A DNA stretch of 53,500 bases from Methyloprofundus sp. (GTDB lineage: Bacteria > Pseudomonadota > Gammaproteobacteria > Methylococcales > Methylomonadaceae), in contig DUBW01000085.1 of NCBI GenBank assembly GCA_012960135.1, positions 1 to 53,500 of the forward strand, in the 5' to 3' direction. The notes under the pieces were generated by a model, which was not told the DNA's origin, ran no database searches, and was given only the letters and a program-made list of their open reading frames with translations. How positions within the stretch are numbered: position 1 is the stretch's first letter; the number at the start of each line of letters is the position of its first letter. A program made the position numbers and the translations under genes. Of the stretch, positions 29,431 through 38,477 are shown in pieces.

Positions 29431-30441
29431 ATGAAGATAGGTCCTTATCAATTATCAAATAATCTTATCCTGGCGCCTATGGCTGGCATTACCGACCTAC
29501 CGTTCAGGAATTTATGCAAACAGCATGGTGCAGGACTTGCCATTTCAGAAATGGTCGCGTCTAATCCCGCTTTACGCAACCATAAACGCACCTTGTTAAA
29601 AGCCGATCATAACGGGGAAATAGGCTTGCGCTCAGTACAAATCCTGGGCACTAACCCCGCACAAATGGCAGAAGCTGCACAATTTAACGAGCAGCGTGGC
29701 GCTCAGATTATTGATATAAATATGGGCTGCCCCGCTAAAAAAGTGTGTTCAGTCGCCGCAGGCTCTGCTTTAATGCGAGATGAGAACTTGGTAACAGAGA
29801 TACTGCAAAGAGTCGCTGAAGCGGTCAACATTCCCGTGACCCTAAAAATCCGTACCGGGTGGGATAAAGATAGCCGCAATGCCGTAAAAATAGCTCGCCT
29901 TGCTGAACAATCCGGCATTGCAGCGCTGACTGTTCATGGACGTACCCGCGCCTGTGCCTTTAAAGGTGCAGCAGAATACGACACCATTAAAGCAGTCAAA
30001 GCAGCGGTTGCTATTCCGGTGATTGCCAACGGCGATATTACAACAGTAGAAAAAGCGCGATATGTACTGGATTATACCTCTGCTGATGCAATTATGATTG
30101 GCCGTGCTGCACAAGGCCGGCCGTGGTTTTTTAATGAAATTCAACATTACCTGCAAACCGGTGAACAGTTGATCCAAGCTGATTTACAAAAAATAAAAAG
30201 TACTTTATTGCAGCACCTAGAAGAACTGTATCTATTTTATGGCGAACTGAATGGTGTTAGAATAGCAAGAAAACATATCGGCTGGTATTTTAGTCATTTA
30301 GGCACCCTACCTGCTCCGATAAAAAAACCTATTTACCAGACAAATTCCCCAAAGAGCCAGCTATCTCTTGTTAGCTCCGCGTTTGATATTTTCGATAAAC
30401 CTATGCCACTGAGACATGGAAGCACCGCAATGAAATATTGA
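29431..30441 (+). CDS. dusB: tRNA-dihydrouridine synthase B
   Basis: A 336-residue FMN-dependent TIM-barrel enzyme making dihydrouridine-17 in tRNA. It has LAPMAGITDLPFRNL, the catalytic cysteine in NMGCPAKKVC, KIRTGW, TVHGRTR and MIGRAAQGRPWFF. Length is normal (E. coli 321). The fis gene starts four bases after the stop, the conserved dusB-fis operon. In E. coli this operon is strongly growth-rate controlled; the same is likely but not visible here. Confidence 0.96.
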   Translation: MKIGPYQLSNNLILAPMAGITDLPFRNLCKQHGAGLAISEMVASNPALRNHKRTLLKADHNGEIGLRSVQILGTNPAQMAEAAQFNEQRGAQIIDINMGCPAKKVCSVAAGSALMRDENLVTEILQRVAEAVNIPVTLKIRTGWDKDSRNAVKIARLAEQSGIAALTVHGRTRACAFKGAAEYDTIKAVKAAVAIPVIANGDITTVEKARYVLDYTSADAIMIGRAAQGRPWFFNEIQHYLQTGEQLIQADLQKIKSTLLQHLEELYLFYGELNGVRIARKHIGWYFSHLGTLPAPIKKPIYQTNSPKSQLSLVSSAFDIFDKPMPLRHGSTAMKY

Positions 30442-30445
30442 CACA

Positions 30446-30694
30446 ATGACAATTGCTAAAAACACACCCATCACCTTATCAGCCCAGGTCAAACAAGCCG
30501 TTGATCAATATCTAGCCCAGCTAGATGGCTACCAGACTACTGACTTGCATGCACTGGTGCTTACTGAAGTCGAAAAACCACTATTTGAAGCGACCTTTCA
30601 ATACGCCGGCTATAACCAGACAAAAACCGCGCAAATCCTTGGCATTAGCCGTAGTACTCTACGTAAAAAACTAGACCAGTACGGCTTATCCTAA
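30446..30694 (+). CDS. fis: nucleoid-associated protein Fis
   Basis: An 82-residue DNA-bending regulator. The C-terminal helix-turn-helix YNQTKTAQILGISRSTLRKK is nearly identical to E. coli Fis, while the N-terminal beta-hairpin arm is shorter (E. coli Fis has 98 residues), as usual outside the Enterobacteria. Fis controls rRNA promoters and many other genes. Coupled to dusB upstream; purH follows after 24 bases. Confidence 0.95.
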   Translation: MTIAKNTPITLSAQVKQAVDQYLAQLDGYQTTDLHALVLTEVEKPLFEATFQYAGYNQTKTAQILGISRSTLRKKLDQYGLS

Positions 30695-30718
30695 TCCACA
30701 ATATCTTTAGAGATTTAC

Positions 30719-32278
30719 ATGAAAAAAAAAGTTAATCGCGCCTTAATTAGCGTTTCTAACAAAACCGGCGTACTTGAATTTTGCCGCGAACTTGATCAAC
30801 TAGGCATTGAGCTCTTATCCACAGGCGGCACAGCCAGACTGTTAGCCGACAACGACATCAATGTTACCGAAGTCTCTGATTACACTGGATTTCCTGAAAT
30901 GATGGATGGCCGAGTTAAAACCTTACATCCCAAAATTCACGGTGGTATTCTGGGTCGTCGCGGCGTTGATGATCAAGTGATGGCAGAGAGTGGTATCAAA
31001 GCGATTGATATGGTGGTGGTTAATCTTTATCCTTTTGCAGAAACCGTTGCAAAACCTGACTGTGACCTGGCGACTGCTATAGAAAATATAGATATAGGGG
31101 GTCCCAGTATGATACGTGGAGCGGCCAAGAACCATAATGATGTTGCCATCGTCGTCGATCCCGAAGATTACCCCAGCATTTTGCAGGAACTGCAAGCAAA
31201 TTCTTCCAAGCTCAGCCATGACACCCGCTTTAATCTGGCGCTAAAAAGCTTTGAGCATACGGCAAACTACGACACTACAATTTCACAGTACTTGGCAAAA
31301 GTAAACCAGCAAACATTTCCGGAAACACTAAACCTGCAATTTAACAAAATTCAAAGCATGCGTTACGGTGAAAACCCACACCAGAATGCTGCTTTTTACA
31401 AGGAAAAAACGACACTATCGGGATCGATTTCAGCCGCTAAACAACTACAGGGAAAAGAGCTTTCCTATAATAATATTGCTGATACCGATGCGGCACTGGA
31501 GTGCGTCAAATCGTTTACTGACAGAGCCACTTGCGTTATCGTCAAACATGCTAATCCCTGCGGTGTTGCTCAGGCAGACTCGATCATGGCTGCCTATGAC
31601 CTGGCCTATGCGACAGATCCCACTTCATCCTTTGGTGGCATTATCGCATTTAACCGTGAATTAGACGGGGATACAGCCGCCGAGATTATTAAGCGTCAAT
31701 TCGTTGAGGTTATCATTGCTCCCACTATTAGTCTGGACGCACAAGCCGTACTAGCCGAAAAACAAAATGTGCGGGTGCTGGAATGTGGTCTGTGGACTAG
31801 CAGCAACGAACCTAGTCTGGATTATAAACGCGTCTCTGGCGGGCTGTTAGTACAAGATAAAGACCTCGCTATGATTAGCGCCGCAGAAGTCAAAGTCGTC
31901 AGTAAACGCCCCCCTAGCGAACAAGAATTAACAGATTTATTATTTGCCTGGAAAGTGGCTAAATTTGTAAAATCAAATGCTATCGTCTACTGTAAAGACG
32001 GGCGCACAATCGGTGTCGGTGCGGGACAAATGAGCCGCGTTTATTCTGCCAGAATCGCAGGCATTAAAGCCGCAGATGAGGGCTTGACCGTTCCCGGCTC
32101 GGTCATGGCATCCGATGCTTTCTTCCCGTTCAGAGATGGCCTTGATGCCGCCGCAGAGGCTGGAATTACTGCGGTTATTCAGCCAGGGGGTTCAATGCGC
32201 GATAACGAAGTGATTGCTGCAGCGGATGAGCATAATATTGCCATGGTTTTCACCGGCATGCGCCATTTTAAACATTAA
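30719..32278 (+). CDS. purH: bifunctional AICAR formyltransferase / IMP cyclohydrolase
   Basis: A 519-residue enzyme for the last two steps of IMP synthesis. The N-terminal MGS-like cyclohydrolase domain shows [15 protein letters not shown] and [16 protein letters not shown]. The AICAR transformylase domain shows [20 protein letters not shown] and [15 protein letters not shown] near the C-terminus. Length is normal (E. coli 529). It is followed by purD with a 132-base gap holding a palindromic element. Confidence 0.97.
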   Translation: MKKKVNRALISVSNKTGVLEFCRELDQLGIELLSTGGTARLLADNDINVTEVSDYTGFPEMMDGRVKTLHPKIHGGILGRRGVDDQVMAESGIKAIDMVVVNLYPFAETVAKPDCDLATAIENIDIGGPSMIRGAAKNHNDVAIVVDPEDYPSILQELQANSSKLSHDTRFNLALKSFEHTANYDTTISQYLAKVNQQTFPETLNLQFNKIQSMRYGENPHQNAAFYKEKTTLSGSISAAKQLQGKELSYNNIADTDAALECVKSFTDRATCVIVKHANPCGVAQADSIMAAYDLAYATDPTSSFGGIIAFNRELDGDTAAEIIKRQFVEVIIAPTISLDAQAVLAEKQNVRVLECGLWTSSNEPSLDYKRVSGGLLVQDKDLAMISAAEVKVVSKRPPSEQELTDLLFAWKVAKFVKSNAIVYCKDGRTIGVGAGQMSRVYSARIAGIKAADEGLTVPGSVMASDAFFPFRDGLDAAAEAGITAVIQPGGSMRDNEVIAAADEHNIAMVFTGMRHFKH

Positions 32279-32308
32279 TTCAACTCTCAATCTTTATTGT
32301 AAACAAAA

Positions 32309-32373
32309 TGTAGGGAGTGACGTTAGCCCGCTTGTTAAGCTATTTAATAAAGCGAGCTAAAGCCACTCCCCAC
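32309..32373. repeat. imperfect palindromic element between purH and purD
   Basis: Left arm TGTAGGGAGTGACGTTAGC and right arm GCTAAAGCCACTCCCCAC are imperfect inverted copies separated by about 27 bases. The arms correspond to those of the perfect palindrome at 10151. A diverged family member. Confidence 0.75.
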
Positions 32374-32410
32374 TTGATGTAATTCTAATATCAAAACCTC
32401 GCGTATCTTT

Positions 32411-33685
32411 ATGAAAATTCTTATTGTCGGTAGTGGCGGTCGTGAACATGCCCTTGCCTGGAAAGCTAGCCAATCGCCAAGAGTAAAAACGGTTTACGTT
32501 GCCCCGGGCAATGCAGGAACAGCGATAGAAGATAAACTAACAAATATCAATCTATCGGTAGAAAATATTGAGGGTTTGCTAAATTTTGCGCAACAAGAAA
32601 ACATAGACTTAACCATTATCGGCCCGGAAGTACCTCTAGTTGCAGGCATAGTAGATACCTTCCAAGCAGCTGGACTAAAATGCTTTGGCCCCAGTGCTAA
32701 AGCAGCTCAACTTGAAGGCTCCAAAAAGTTCTGCAAGGACTTTATGGCACGGCATAATATTCCCACGGCTGAATACCAGACCTTTACCGATCAAGATGCA
32801 GCCATCAATTATATCCAGAAAAAAGGTGCACCCATCGTGGTCAAAGCGGACGGACTAGCCGCTGGCAAAGGTGTGATCGTTGCCCAGACCGAAGCCGAAG
32901 CGATTGCTGCAGTTGAAGATATGCTCTCGGGAAATAGCTTTGGTGTAGCGGGTAGCCGCGTGGTCATCGAAGAATTTCTGGCAGGTGAAGAGGCCAGTTT
33001 TATCGTAATCGCTGATGGCAAACAAGCATTACCCATGGCTAGCTCACAAGACCATAAAGCGCGCGATAATGGAGACAAAGGTCCTAACACTGGTGGCATG
33101 GGGGCCTATTCCCCAGCCCCAATTGTGACTGATGAAATTCATCAACGGGTGATGAACGAAGTGATTAACCCGACCTTAAAAGGGATGGCAGATGATGGCA
33201 TGCCTTATACCGGCTTCTTATATGCAGGCTTAATGATTAAGCCCAATGGCGAGCTAAAAGTTTTAGAATACAACTGCCGCTTCGGCGACCCTGAAACCCA
33301 ACCAATCATGATGCGCCTACAAAGCGATTTAGTCAGCTTATGTGAAGCAGCATTAACTCAGGATTTAGCCAATACCCATACTAAGTGGGATAAACGCAGC
33401 GCACTGGGAGTCGTGCTTGCCGCTGGTGGATATCCTGACAGTTATCCCAAAGGTGATGTAATTAGTGGCTTACCCGAGGCTGAAGCAAGTGATTATAAGG
33501 TGTTTCATGCAGGTACCCGCTTAGTTGACGGGGAAGTTGTTACCGCCGGCGGCCGGGTCTTATGTGCTTGTGCTCTGGGCGACGATATTAAGCAGGCACA
33601 AGAAAAAGCCTACCAGTTAACTGCAAAAATCAGCTGGGATAAAGTCTATTACCGGACTGATATAGGCTTTAAAGCCCTTAGATAA
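32411..33685 (+). CDS. purD: phosphoribosylamine-glycine ligase (GAR synthetase)
   Basis: A 424-residue ATP-grasp enzyme catalysing the second step of purine synthesis. It begins MKILIVGSGGREHALAWK and has PSAKAAQLEGSKKFCKDFM, DGLAAGKGVIVA, SQDHKARDNGDKGPNTGGMG and the C-terminal YRTDIGFKAL. Length is as in E. coli (429). Downstream of purH, the usual order. Confidence 0.97.
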   Translation: MKILIVGSGGREHALAWKASQSPRVKTVYVAPGNAGTAIEDKLTNINLSVENIEGLLNFAQQENIDLTIIGPEVPLVAGIVDTFQAAGLKCFGPSAKAAQLEGSKKFCKDFMARHNIPTAEYQTFTDQDAAINYIQKKGAPIVVKADGLAAGKGVIVAQTEAEAIAAVEDMLSGNSFGVAGSRVVIEEFLAGEEASFIVIADGKQALPMASSQDHKARDNGDKGPNTGGMGAYSPAPIVTDEIHQRVMNEVINPTLKGMADDGMPYTGFLYAGLMIKPNGELKVLEYNCRFGDPETQPIMMRLQSDLVSLCEAALTQDLANTHTKWDKRSALGVVLAAGGYPDSYPKGDVISGLPEAEASDYKVFHAGTRLVDGEVVTAGGRVLCACALGDDIKQAQEKAYQLTAKISWDKVYYRTDIGFKALR

Positions 33686-33690
33686 TCTTA

Positions 33691-33752
33691 TGTAGAGCGA
33701 ACTTCAGTTCGCTATATTTCAACGTGGTTTGCGGACTAAAGTCCGCTCTACA
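33691..33752. repeat. paired palindromic element after purD
   Basis: TGTAGAGCGAACTTCAGTTC (33691) and GCGGACTAAAGTCCGCTCTA (33731, followed by CA) are inverted copies, each also a short hairpin by itself, separated by about 16 bases. Same family as 21643. It starts five bases after the purD stop and may serve as its transcript end. Confidence 0.8.
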
Positions 33753-33776
33753 TAACTAGATAAAACTAGCAGAATC

Positions 33777-35072
33777 GTGACCAAGCTACTTCATATTCCC
33801 GAGAACCACAGCCAACGCTTTTCTCTACATAATGAGATTCATGCGCGCCCCCCCGTACCTCTTAAATTACCTGTAAGTGCCAGTCACCTCGCCCTTATAG
33901 TCAACGAACAGGAAAAGGCACAGGAACGCCTGCATTTGGTAAGCTTATGTCAAAGGTTTGGAATTAACCCCCCACCCATTGAAGCCAGTCACTTTATTGC
34001 CAGTTTTGATACTTTTCTATTTCACTGGGAGCAACATGGTGAATTTAGTACCTATTGCTTTTATGTCAATACTGCTGATAGCTGTAACCCTTTCTCCAAA
34101 CCGGCACTTGCTTTTGCTCCTATAGACTGGCTAGACAAATTAGTAGGGCAAACGATAGTTGCTGCTCACGCCGTTATTATGCCTGCAAGCGAACAGCAGC
34201 CCAGTACAGAAAAGATTACTCGGTATTTTGAGGGGAATGCTGCTGTAGGTGCGAAAATGACCGGCGGCGATGCTCAGGCATTTACCGATTTTCGTATTCA
34301 TAATGATGGCTTCAGTCGCTTTATTATTTTCGACAAAGAACTACAATCTGAGCAAGCAGGCCGCTTACTACAGAGATTATTTGAAATAGAAATCTACCGG
34401 GTCATGGCGTTATTAGCCTTCCCTATATCGCGGGAACTTGCCCCCAAAGTCAGCCAATACGAGCAACGCCTATCTCAAATCACCACAACCATGGCCCTGC
34501 CAGAGTGCGATGATGGACTTTTACTCGATCAAATGACGCGCCTGGCTGCCGAAGTTGAAAGCCATATATCCCATAGCCAGTTTCGCTTTGGTGCGGCAGA
34601 AGCCTATTACAAAATTGTCGAACAGCGAATTATTGACATCCGGGAAGACAAAATCCAAGGCGTCCAGACCATAGGTGAGTTCCTGACCAAACGCATGCAA
34701 CCCGCTATTAATTCCTGTACATCTACATCCAAGCGCTTTCGTTTGCTCTCCGAAAGAATTAGTAATGCCAGCCAACTGCTACGCACCCGTGTGGATATTT
34801 CCATAGAACAGCAAAACCAGGCCCTGCTTACTTCCATGGATAAGCGCGCAAAAATTCAGTTACGCTTTCAGGAAACAGTTGAAGGGCTGTCCATTGTTGC
34901 CATCACCACCTATATAATTAGCCTATTACATTCCAGTGTAAAAGCTGTGCATACTCTGGGATACCAGGAGTTTCACCCGGATATAGTTTCCGGACTCGCC
35001 ATCCCCTTTGTGCTGATCATTGTAGCTATCAGCGTGCGCCGCCTGCATAAGGTGATTAAAAAGATTGATTAA
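33777..35072 (+). CDS. DUF3422 family protein with two C-terminal TM segments
   Basis: A 431-residue protein. The start HPENHSQRFSLHNEIHARPP-like region (LHNEIHARPPVPLKLP) and the middle RLLQRLFEIEIYRVMALLAFP match the DUF3422 family. Two helices near the C-terminus (about 370-390 and 405-423) are hydrophobic, and the preceding part is a long predicted coiled/helical region. Function unknown. Start is a GTG at 33777, which is where the conserved part begins; no strong ribosome site is seen. Stands alone after purD. Confidence 0.85.
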   Translation: MTKLLHIPENHSQRFSLHNEIHARPPVPLKLPVSASHLALIVNEQEKAQERLHLVSLCQRFGINPPPIEASHFIASFDTFLFHWEQHGEFSTYCFYVNTADSCNPFSKPALAFAPIDWLDKLVGQTIVAAHAVIMPASEQQPSTEKITRYFEGNAAVGAKMTGGDAQAFTDFRIHNDGFSRFIIFDKELQSEQAGRLLQRLFEIEIYRVMALLAFPISRELAPKVSQYEQRLSQITTTMALPECDDGLLLDQMTRLAAEVESHISHSQFRFGAAEAYYKIVEQRIIDIREDKIQGVQTIGEFLTKRMQPAINSCTSTSKRFRLLSERISNASQLLRTRVDISIEQQNQALLTSMDKRAKIQLRFQETVEGLSIVAITTYIISLLHSSVKAVHTLGYQEFHPDIVSGLAIPFVLIIVAISVRRLHKVIKKID

Positions 35073-35090
35073 AGGCAGCTGTCAGCCTTA

Positions 35091-35126
35091 TTTTATTACC
35101 AAGAAGCACATGAAGATATTGGAAAG
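35091..35126. repeat. diverged copy of the inner arm of the 21.7-kb repeat
   Basis: TTACCAAGAAGCACATGAAG followed by ATATTGGAAAG matches TTACCATGAAGGACATGAAG with ATTTTGAAAG at 21691-21720. About 25 of 30 positions agree. A degenerate TGTAGGA..GGCTTTAGTCTACC stretch at 35142-35212 may be the rest of the same element. Confidence 0.55.
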
Positions 35127-35228
35127 ACGAGCCTTATAACATGTAGGATATAGCTTTTTCTATATTAAATGTGGCGCTGGCTTTAGTCTACCGCGACTGA
35201 TATTGCCTCATGTAAGCTACAATAGATA

Positions 35229-36145
35229 TGTAATGGTCAAGTAAAATAGGACATATTCTTAGACTATTTTACTATGGAATTCACGCTCAAACTCTCAAGG
35301 TGATTGATCGCCCAATTTAGAGTACGTTCGCTTACCATTATAAAAAGCTAGGTAATCAATAATACTCAGCTTTGCTGCATTTTCATGATACCCAGATGAT
35401 TGCGGTACTCTTTACTCGCATATTGGCCGCCACAACCCTAATGATGTCGCAGTCCAGGCTTGGGATTTCTGCGCAAAAATACCAACTGCAAGGCATCTGA
35501 ACAAAGCGAGGTACGCATATGATCATTAATCGCGTTACTTGATAACGCCCTATTTTGCTAAGTGCATCTGCCATGCGACGACTTCCATACACTTGTTTAT
35601 TTTCATAAAAAATCTGCTCAACTTTCTATTTAAGTTCAGCTTCTTCTTTGTTTTTTTCTACCTGTCAGGATTATTTGTCTAGGCATCATAAGCACGGGCA
35701 CTGACTCGTATAACGCGACATAGTGCGGTCACAGGGTATATCTTCTGTTGCTCGCGAATAAATGCGACCCTTATTCAGCTTCTTTCGCAAAGAAGAGTGC
35801 GGCCTTTTTTAATAGTTCGCGCTCCCTACGCAATTGTTCGTTTTCCTTGCGTAAGCGTGTTAATTCATTATGTGTATTTAGATTTAATGCAGAATAATTT
35901 TTAATTATTTTCTCTTCAGGGCCTTTCTCAGCCTTAACTCAGCGACTAATAGTGCTTAATGAAACCCCTATATGATCTGCGGCTCGTTGTCGCGCATATC
36001 CATTTATAAGCACTCATTTTGCCGTATCCTGTTTAAATTCTAGTGTCTATCTAGATTTTGGCTGTTTGTTTTCGTTACTCATATTCACCTCTAATGACTT
36101 AATAAATCAGCCTTTAGATGTGCCCTGCTTTATTAAACCATTACA
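35229..36145 (-). mobile_element. degraded IS3-family element
   Basis: The left end begins TGTAATGGTCAAGTAAAATA and the right end, read inwards on the minus strand, begins TGTAATGGTTTAATAAAGCA, an inverted pair. The two decayed frames between them are an IS3-type orfA and orfB on the minus strand. At about 917 bp it is shorter than a full IS3 element (1.2-1.5 kb), so it is internally deleted. No direct target duplication is visible at the two outer edges, which would fit a deletion at one side. Its right end truncates the condensation-domain gene at 36146. Confidence 0.8.
35270..36082 (-). pseudogene. IS3-family transposase orfA/orfB remnants
   Basis: From the ATG at 36082 the minus strand reads MSNENKQPKSR, then a stop, then TLEFKQDTAK, then HTH-like RQRAADHIGVSLSTISR and LRKENEQLRREREILKKAAL (the orfA leucine zipper), broken by several stops. 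Further on come the OrfB pieces KVEQIFYENKQVYGSRRMAD and IDYLAFYNGKRT. The catalytic core between them is largely missing. It is beyond function. Confidence 0.85.
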
Positions 36146-36424
36146 ATTTTTATCTTCAGTATTATTCGAACATTCCCAATAATGTAATTCAACAGGTTTA
36201 GCCGGGTATACGATTTGCATTATTTCATCATCATAGCGTCGAAAGCCTGTCCGTAATGACTCATGACGGCTTGCCAGCTGATTAATAGCACGCTCTAGCG
36301 CTTCTGTGTTCAAGCAACCTTTAATTTCAAGCACTAAGCTAAAATGGTAAAACGGGTTTTCAGGTTCAAACTGTGTTAAAAACCATATTCTTTGTTGAGC
36401 AAATGATAACGGCGTTTTCTTCAT
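36107..36424 (-). pseudogene. N-terminal fragment of an NRPS condensation domain, truncated by an IS
   Basis: 105 codons. Motif C1 is PLSFAQQRIWFLTQFEP (residues 4-20) and motif C2 is RHESLRTGF, both typical of peptide-synthetase condensation domains. The catalytic HHxxxDG and everything after it are absent. The first ~93 residues are native; the last twelve codons and the stop (36107-36145) lie in the IS end, so the tail CNGLIKQGTSKG is IS-derived. It stands 69 bases after the P450 in the same direction and would have been the start of a large NRPS gene. Confidence 0.85.
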
Positions 36425-36493
36425 TTGAAGCTGAATGATGTGCTACCACCCTGATTCAATTTCATAAACTACTCTATTACTTTTGTAAAAAGT

Positions 36494-37654
36494 CTATTTA
36501 CAATAACGAATTTTCATCATCGCTTCCACATACACTCGCCGAATAGGGTCTTCAGCCTCAACAGGATCAGCGTGATGCGTTATTTCAAATTCATTTAATA
36601 GCACCGTTAGAAAACTTTTCATCACTCTCCATGAAAAAGCGCCCCCAAGGCATATATGTGCCCCAGCACCAAATGCAATATGAGATTGTTTTCGATTAAG
36701 GCTAAGGCAGATTAAATGTGGTTTTAAAAAAATATCGGGATCATAATTTGCTCGCTGTAAATCACAAGTAAATACCGTCCTCTTTGGCAGCAAGGCATCG
36801 CATAGCATAATGTCCGTTTGAGTTATTGAATGTGTTGTCCAGCGCAAGCCATTTGCCAGCCGAAAACATTCATGAATAAATCGATTTATTTGTTCTGGTT
36901 TTTGCTGCAATTGATATTTTAACGCGGGCTCTTTCGATAAACAGACCATAGAAAACGTTAAACACGTACTCAGAAATGTAATGATGGGGTTAGCATTTAG
37001 GCCAAACAATAAGCCCACATCGATTGGGTTCATACCATTTGTATTTATTTTTTTTAGAATCTTCGCCTGCGACAGTAATGGCCCCATATCGTTAATAAAG
37101 GTTTCTGCATAATAACTATTTTCAATGATATCAGGTAAACGTTTATCCATTAAAAGAGTAGCTTGAATAAATCGGTAGGCTAACTCGTTCATTGTATTAA
37201 ATGTCTCTGTAGAAACATTCAGCTCGTTTAAAATAAACCCTTGGGTTATAGCAATAGATATCGCTTCATGAACATTACATGCCGGTGAAGTGCTCGCTCC
37301 TTTTAAAAACTCCCGGCTAATGCGTGCCAGCTTGTCATTCGTCCACGACGTAAATAGTGGCTCAAAAATATCCCGTGACATACTTCGCATCTGAGCATGA
37401 TTTTCATTCTTAGCTAATACTGATGTCAAACTACTAAGCCGGACCAATGCTTCAGGATTTTTTCCCACCCGTTTTAACATTGTCTCTACAGCTTCCATGC
37501 TATCCGATACATCCACCTCTTTATGACGGAGTAATGTCATCACATCTGAATAGCGGCTGACGATGACAGGTGAAAACGGTGAGGGTCGAAACGGCTTACT
37601 TGGCGCCTCTACTACTGGAAGCATTGGGTCATAGTAATCAGCAAAATCATGCAT
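36494..37654 (-). CDS. cytochrome P450 with non-canonical I-helix
   Basis: A 386-residue soluble P450. The heme-thiolate loop is FGAGAHICLGGAF with Cys335, the K-helix ExxR is ECFR at 262-265. The I-helix position that normally reads AGxxT has FGLNANP (217-223), so both the acid and the Thr of the oxygen-activation pair are missing. In the P450 families known to lack this pair, chemistry is often unusual (peroxygenase, dehydratase or carrier-bound substrates). Start MHDFADYYDPMLP resembles P450 N-termini. The gap to the upstream PhyH gene is five bases: same operon. Probable substrate is a carrier-bound acyl chain, which is inference. Confidence 0.88.
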   Translation of the reverse strand: MHDFADYYDPMLPVVEAPSKPFRPSPFSPVIVSRYSDVMTLLRHKEVDVSDSMEAVETMLKRVGKNPEALVRLSSLTSVLAKNENHAQMRSMSRDIFEPLFTSWTNDKLARISREFLKGASTSPACNVHEAISIAITQGFILNELNVSTETFNTMNELAYRFIQATLLMDKRLPDIIENSYYAETFINDMGPLLSQAKILKKINTNGMNPIDVGLLFGLNANPIITFLSTCLTFSMVCLSKEPALKYQLQQKPEQINRFIHECFRLANGLRWTTHSITQTDIMLCDALLPKRTVFTCDLQRANYDPDIFLKPHLICLSLNRKQSHIAFGAGAHICLGGAFSWRVMKSFLTVLLNEFEITHHADPVEAEDPIRRVYVEAMMKIRYCK

Positions 37655-37659
37655 GGCTC

Positions 37660-38469
37660 TTAATCCTTATCGCTATTATTAAAAATAATTTTCATGCCTG
37701 AACGTAAAATATTTCGATGCCTCATCATATCTTCTTTTTGCATCAGCCCCTGCGGCTTTTGCTCAAGGTCATAATGTCCAAAATCTATACCACTGACATG
37801 AATTACCGTTCCACGCTCTCCATCTTGTTGTCGGTTATCCGCAGCGATATAACGAATGGCAAAACCTGAGCGCTCTGACTCAGCTTTATTTATCGATGAA
37901 CCATGAACGAGTAGAGGGTGGTGTATAGATAACTGCCCTGCATTCAGTTCAACATCTATTATTTTATGTTTATTAATATCAAATCGAGCCACTTCTTTAC
38001 GCCCTAACATGTTATTGGCATCACTTGGATGATCATGAGGCACAACCTCTTTATGACTACTTGGAATAACTCTCACACATCCATTTTCAGTACTGCTTGG
38101 TGTCAAAGCAACCCAAACAGTTACTGCCTGGTGATTACTCAAGCCCCAATGTGTCGCATCTTGATGCCAAGATACATGCTTACTATCGTTAGCTAACTTA
38201 GTAATCATGCTGGTACCAAAACAAAGTACATTTTCGCCGAGTAATTGCTGAACTAAGCTCACAATCCGCTCATCCATAACCAGGTCCCATAATGCTGGTA
38301 CTAAAAGGTGTGGTTTATATTTTAGAATAGGAGGTATACGCCCGCCATGGGAGTCTTTAAGCTGTAACCATTGCTTTAAATAGCTATCTACCTCTTTGTT
38401 AGAAAGTAAGTCTAACGGAAATAAGATACCCTGCTTTTCAAAATTACTAATATCAATGTCTGATAACAT
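37660..38469 (-). CDS. PhyH-type Fe(II)/2-oxoglutarate dioxygenase, copy 2
   Basis: A 269-residue phytanoyl-CoA-dioxygenase-like protein. The iron ligands are H102 and D104 in SWHQDATHWGL and H189 in LLVHGSS; the 2-oxoglutarate Arg is R200 in ERSGFAIRYIA. The intact HxD shows an oxygenase, not a halogenase (which would have Gly or Ala). It resembles the other PhyH gene at 40126 in length and along its whole sequence (LLVP.LWDLV, WHQD.T.WGL, NGC.RV.P.SH, GFAIRYIA). FAAL lies eight bases upstream, P450 five bases downstream. Likely hydroxylates a fatty-acyl or amino-acyl intermediate; substrate unknown. Confidence 0.9.
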   Translation of the reverse strand: MLSDIDISNFEKQGILFPLDLLSNKEVDSYLKQWLQLKDSHGGRIPPILKYKPHLLVPALWDLVMDERIVSLVQQLLGENVLCFGTSMITKLANDSKHVSWHQDATHWGLSNHQAVTVWVALTPSSTENGCVRVIPSSHKEVVPHDHPSDANNMLGRKEVARFDINKHKIIDVELNAGQLSIHHPLLVHGSSINKAESERSGFAIRYIAADNRQQDGERGTVIHVSGIDFGHYDLEQKPQGLMQKEDMMRHRNILRSGMKIIFNNSDKD

Positions 38470-38477
38470 GAATATCT

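Noticed and set aside
35229-36145. IS3 remnant as an active insertion sequence
   Set aside because: Several stops in orfA and loss of most of the orfB catalytic core.
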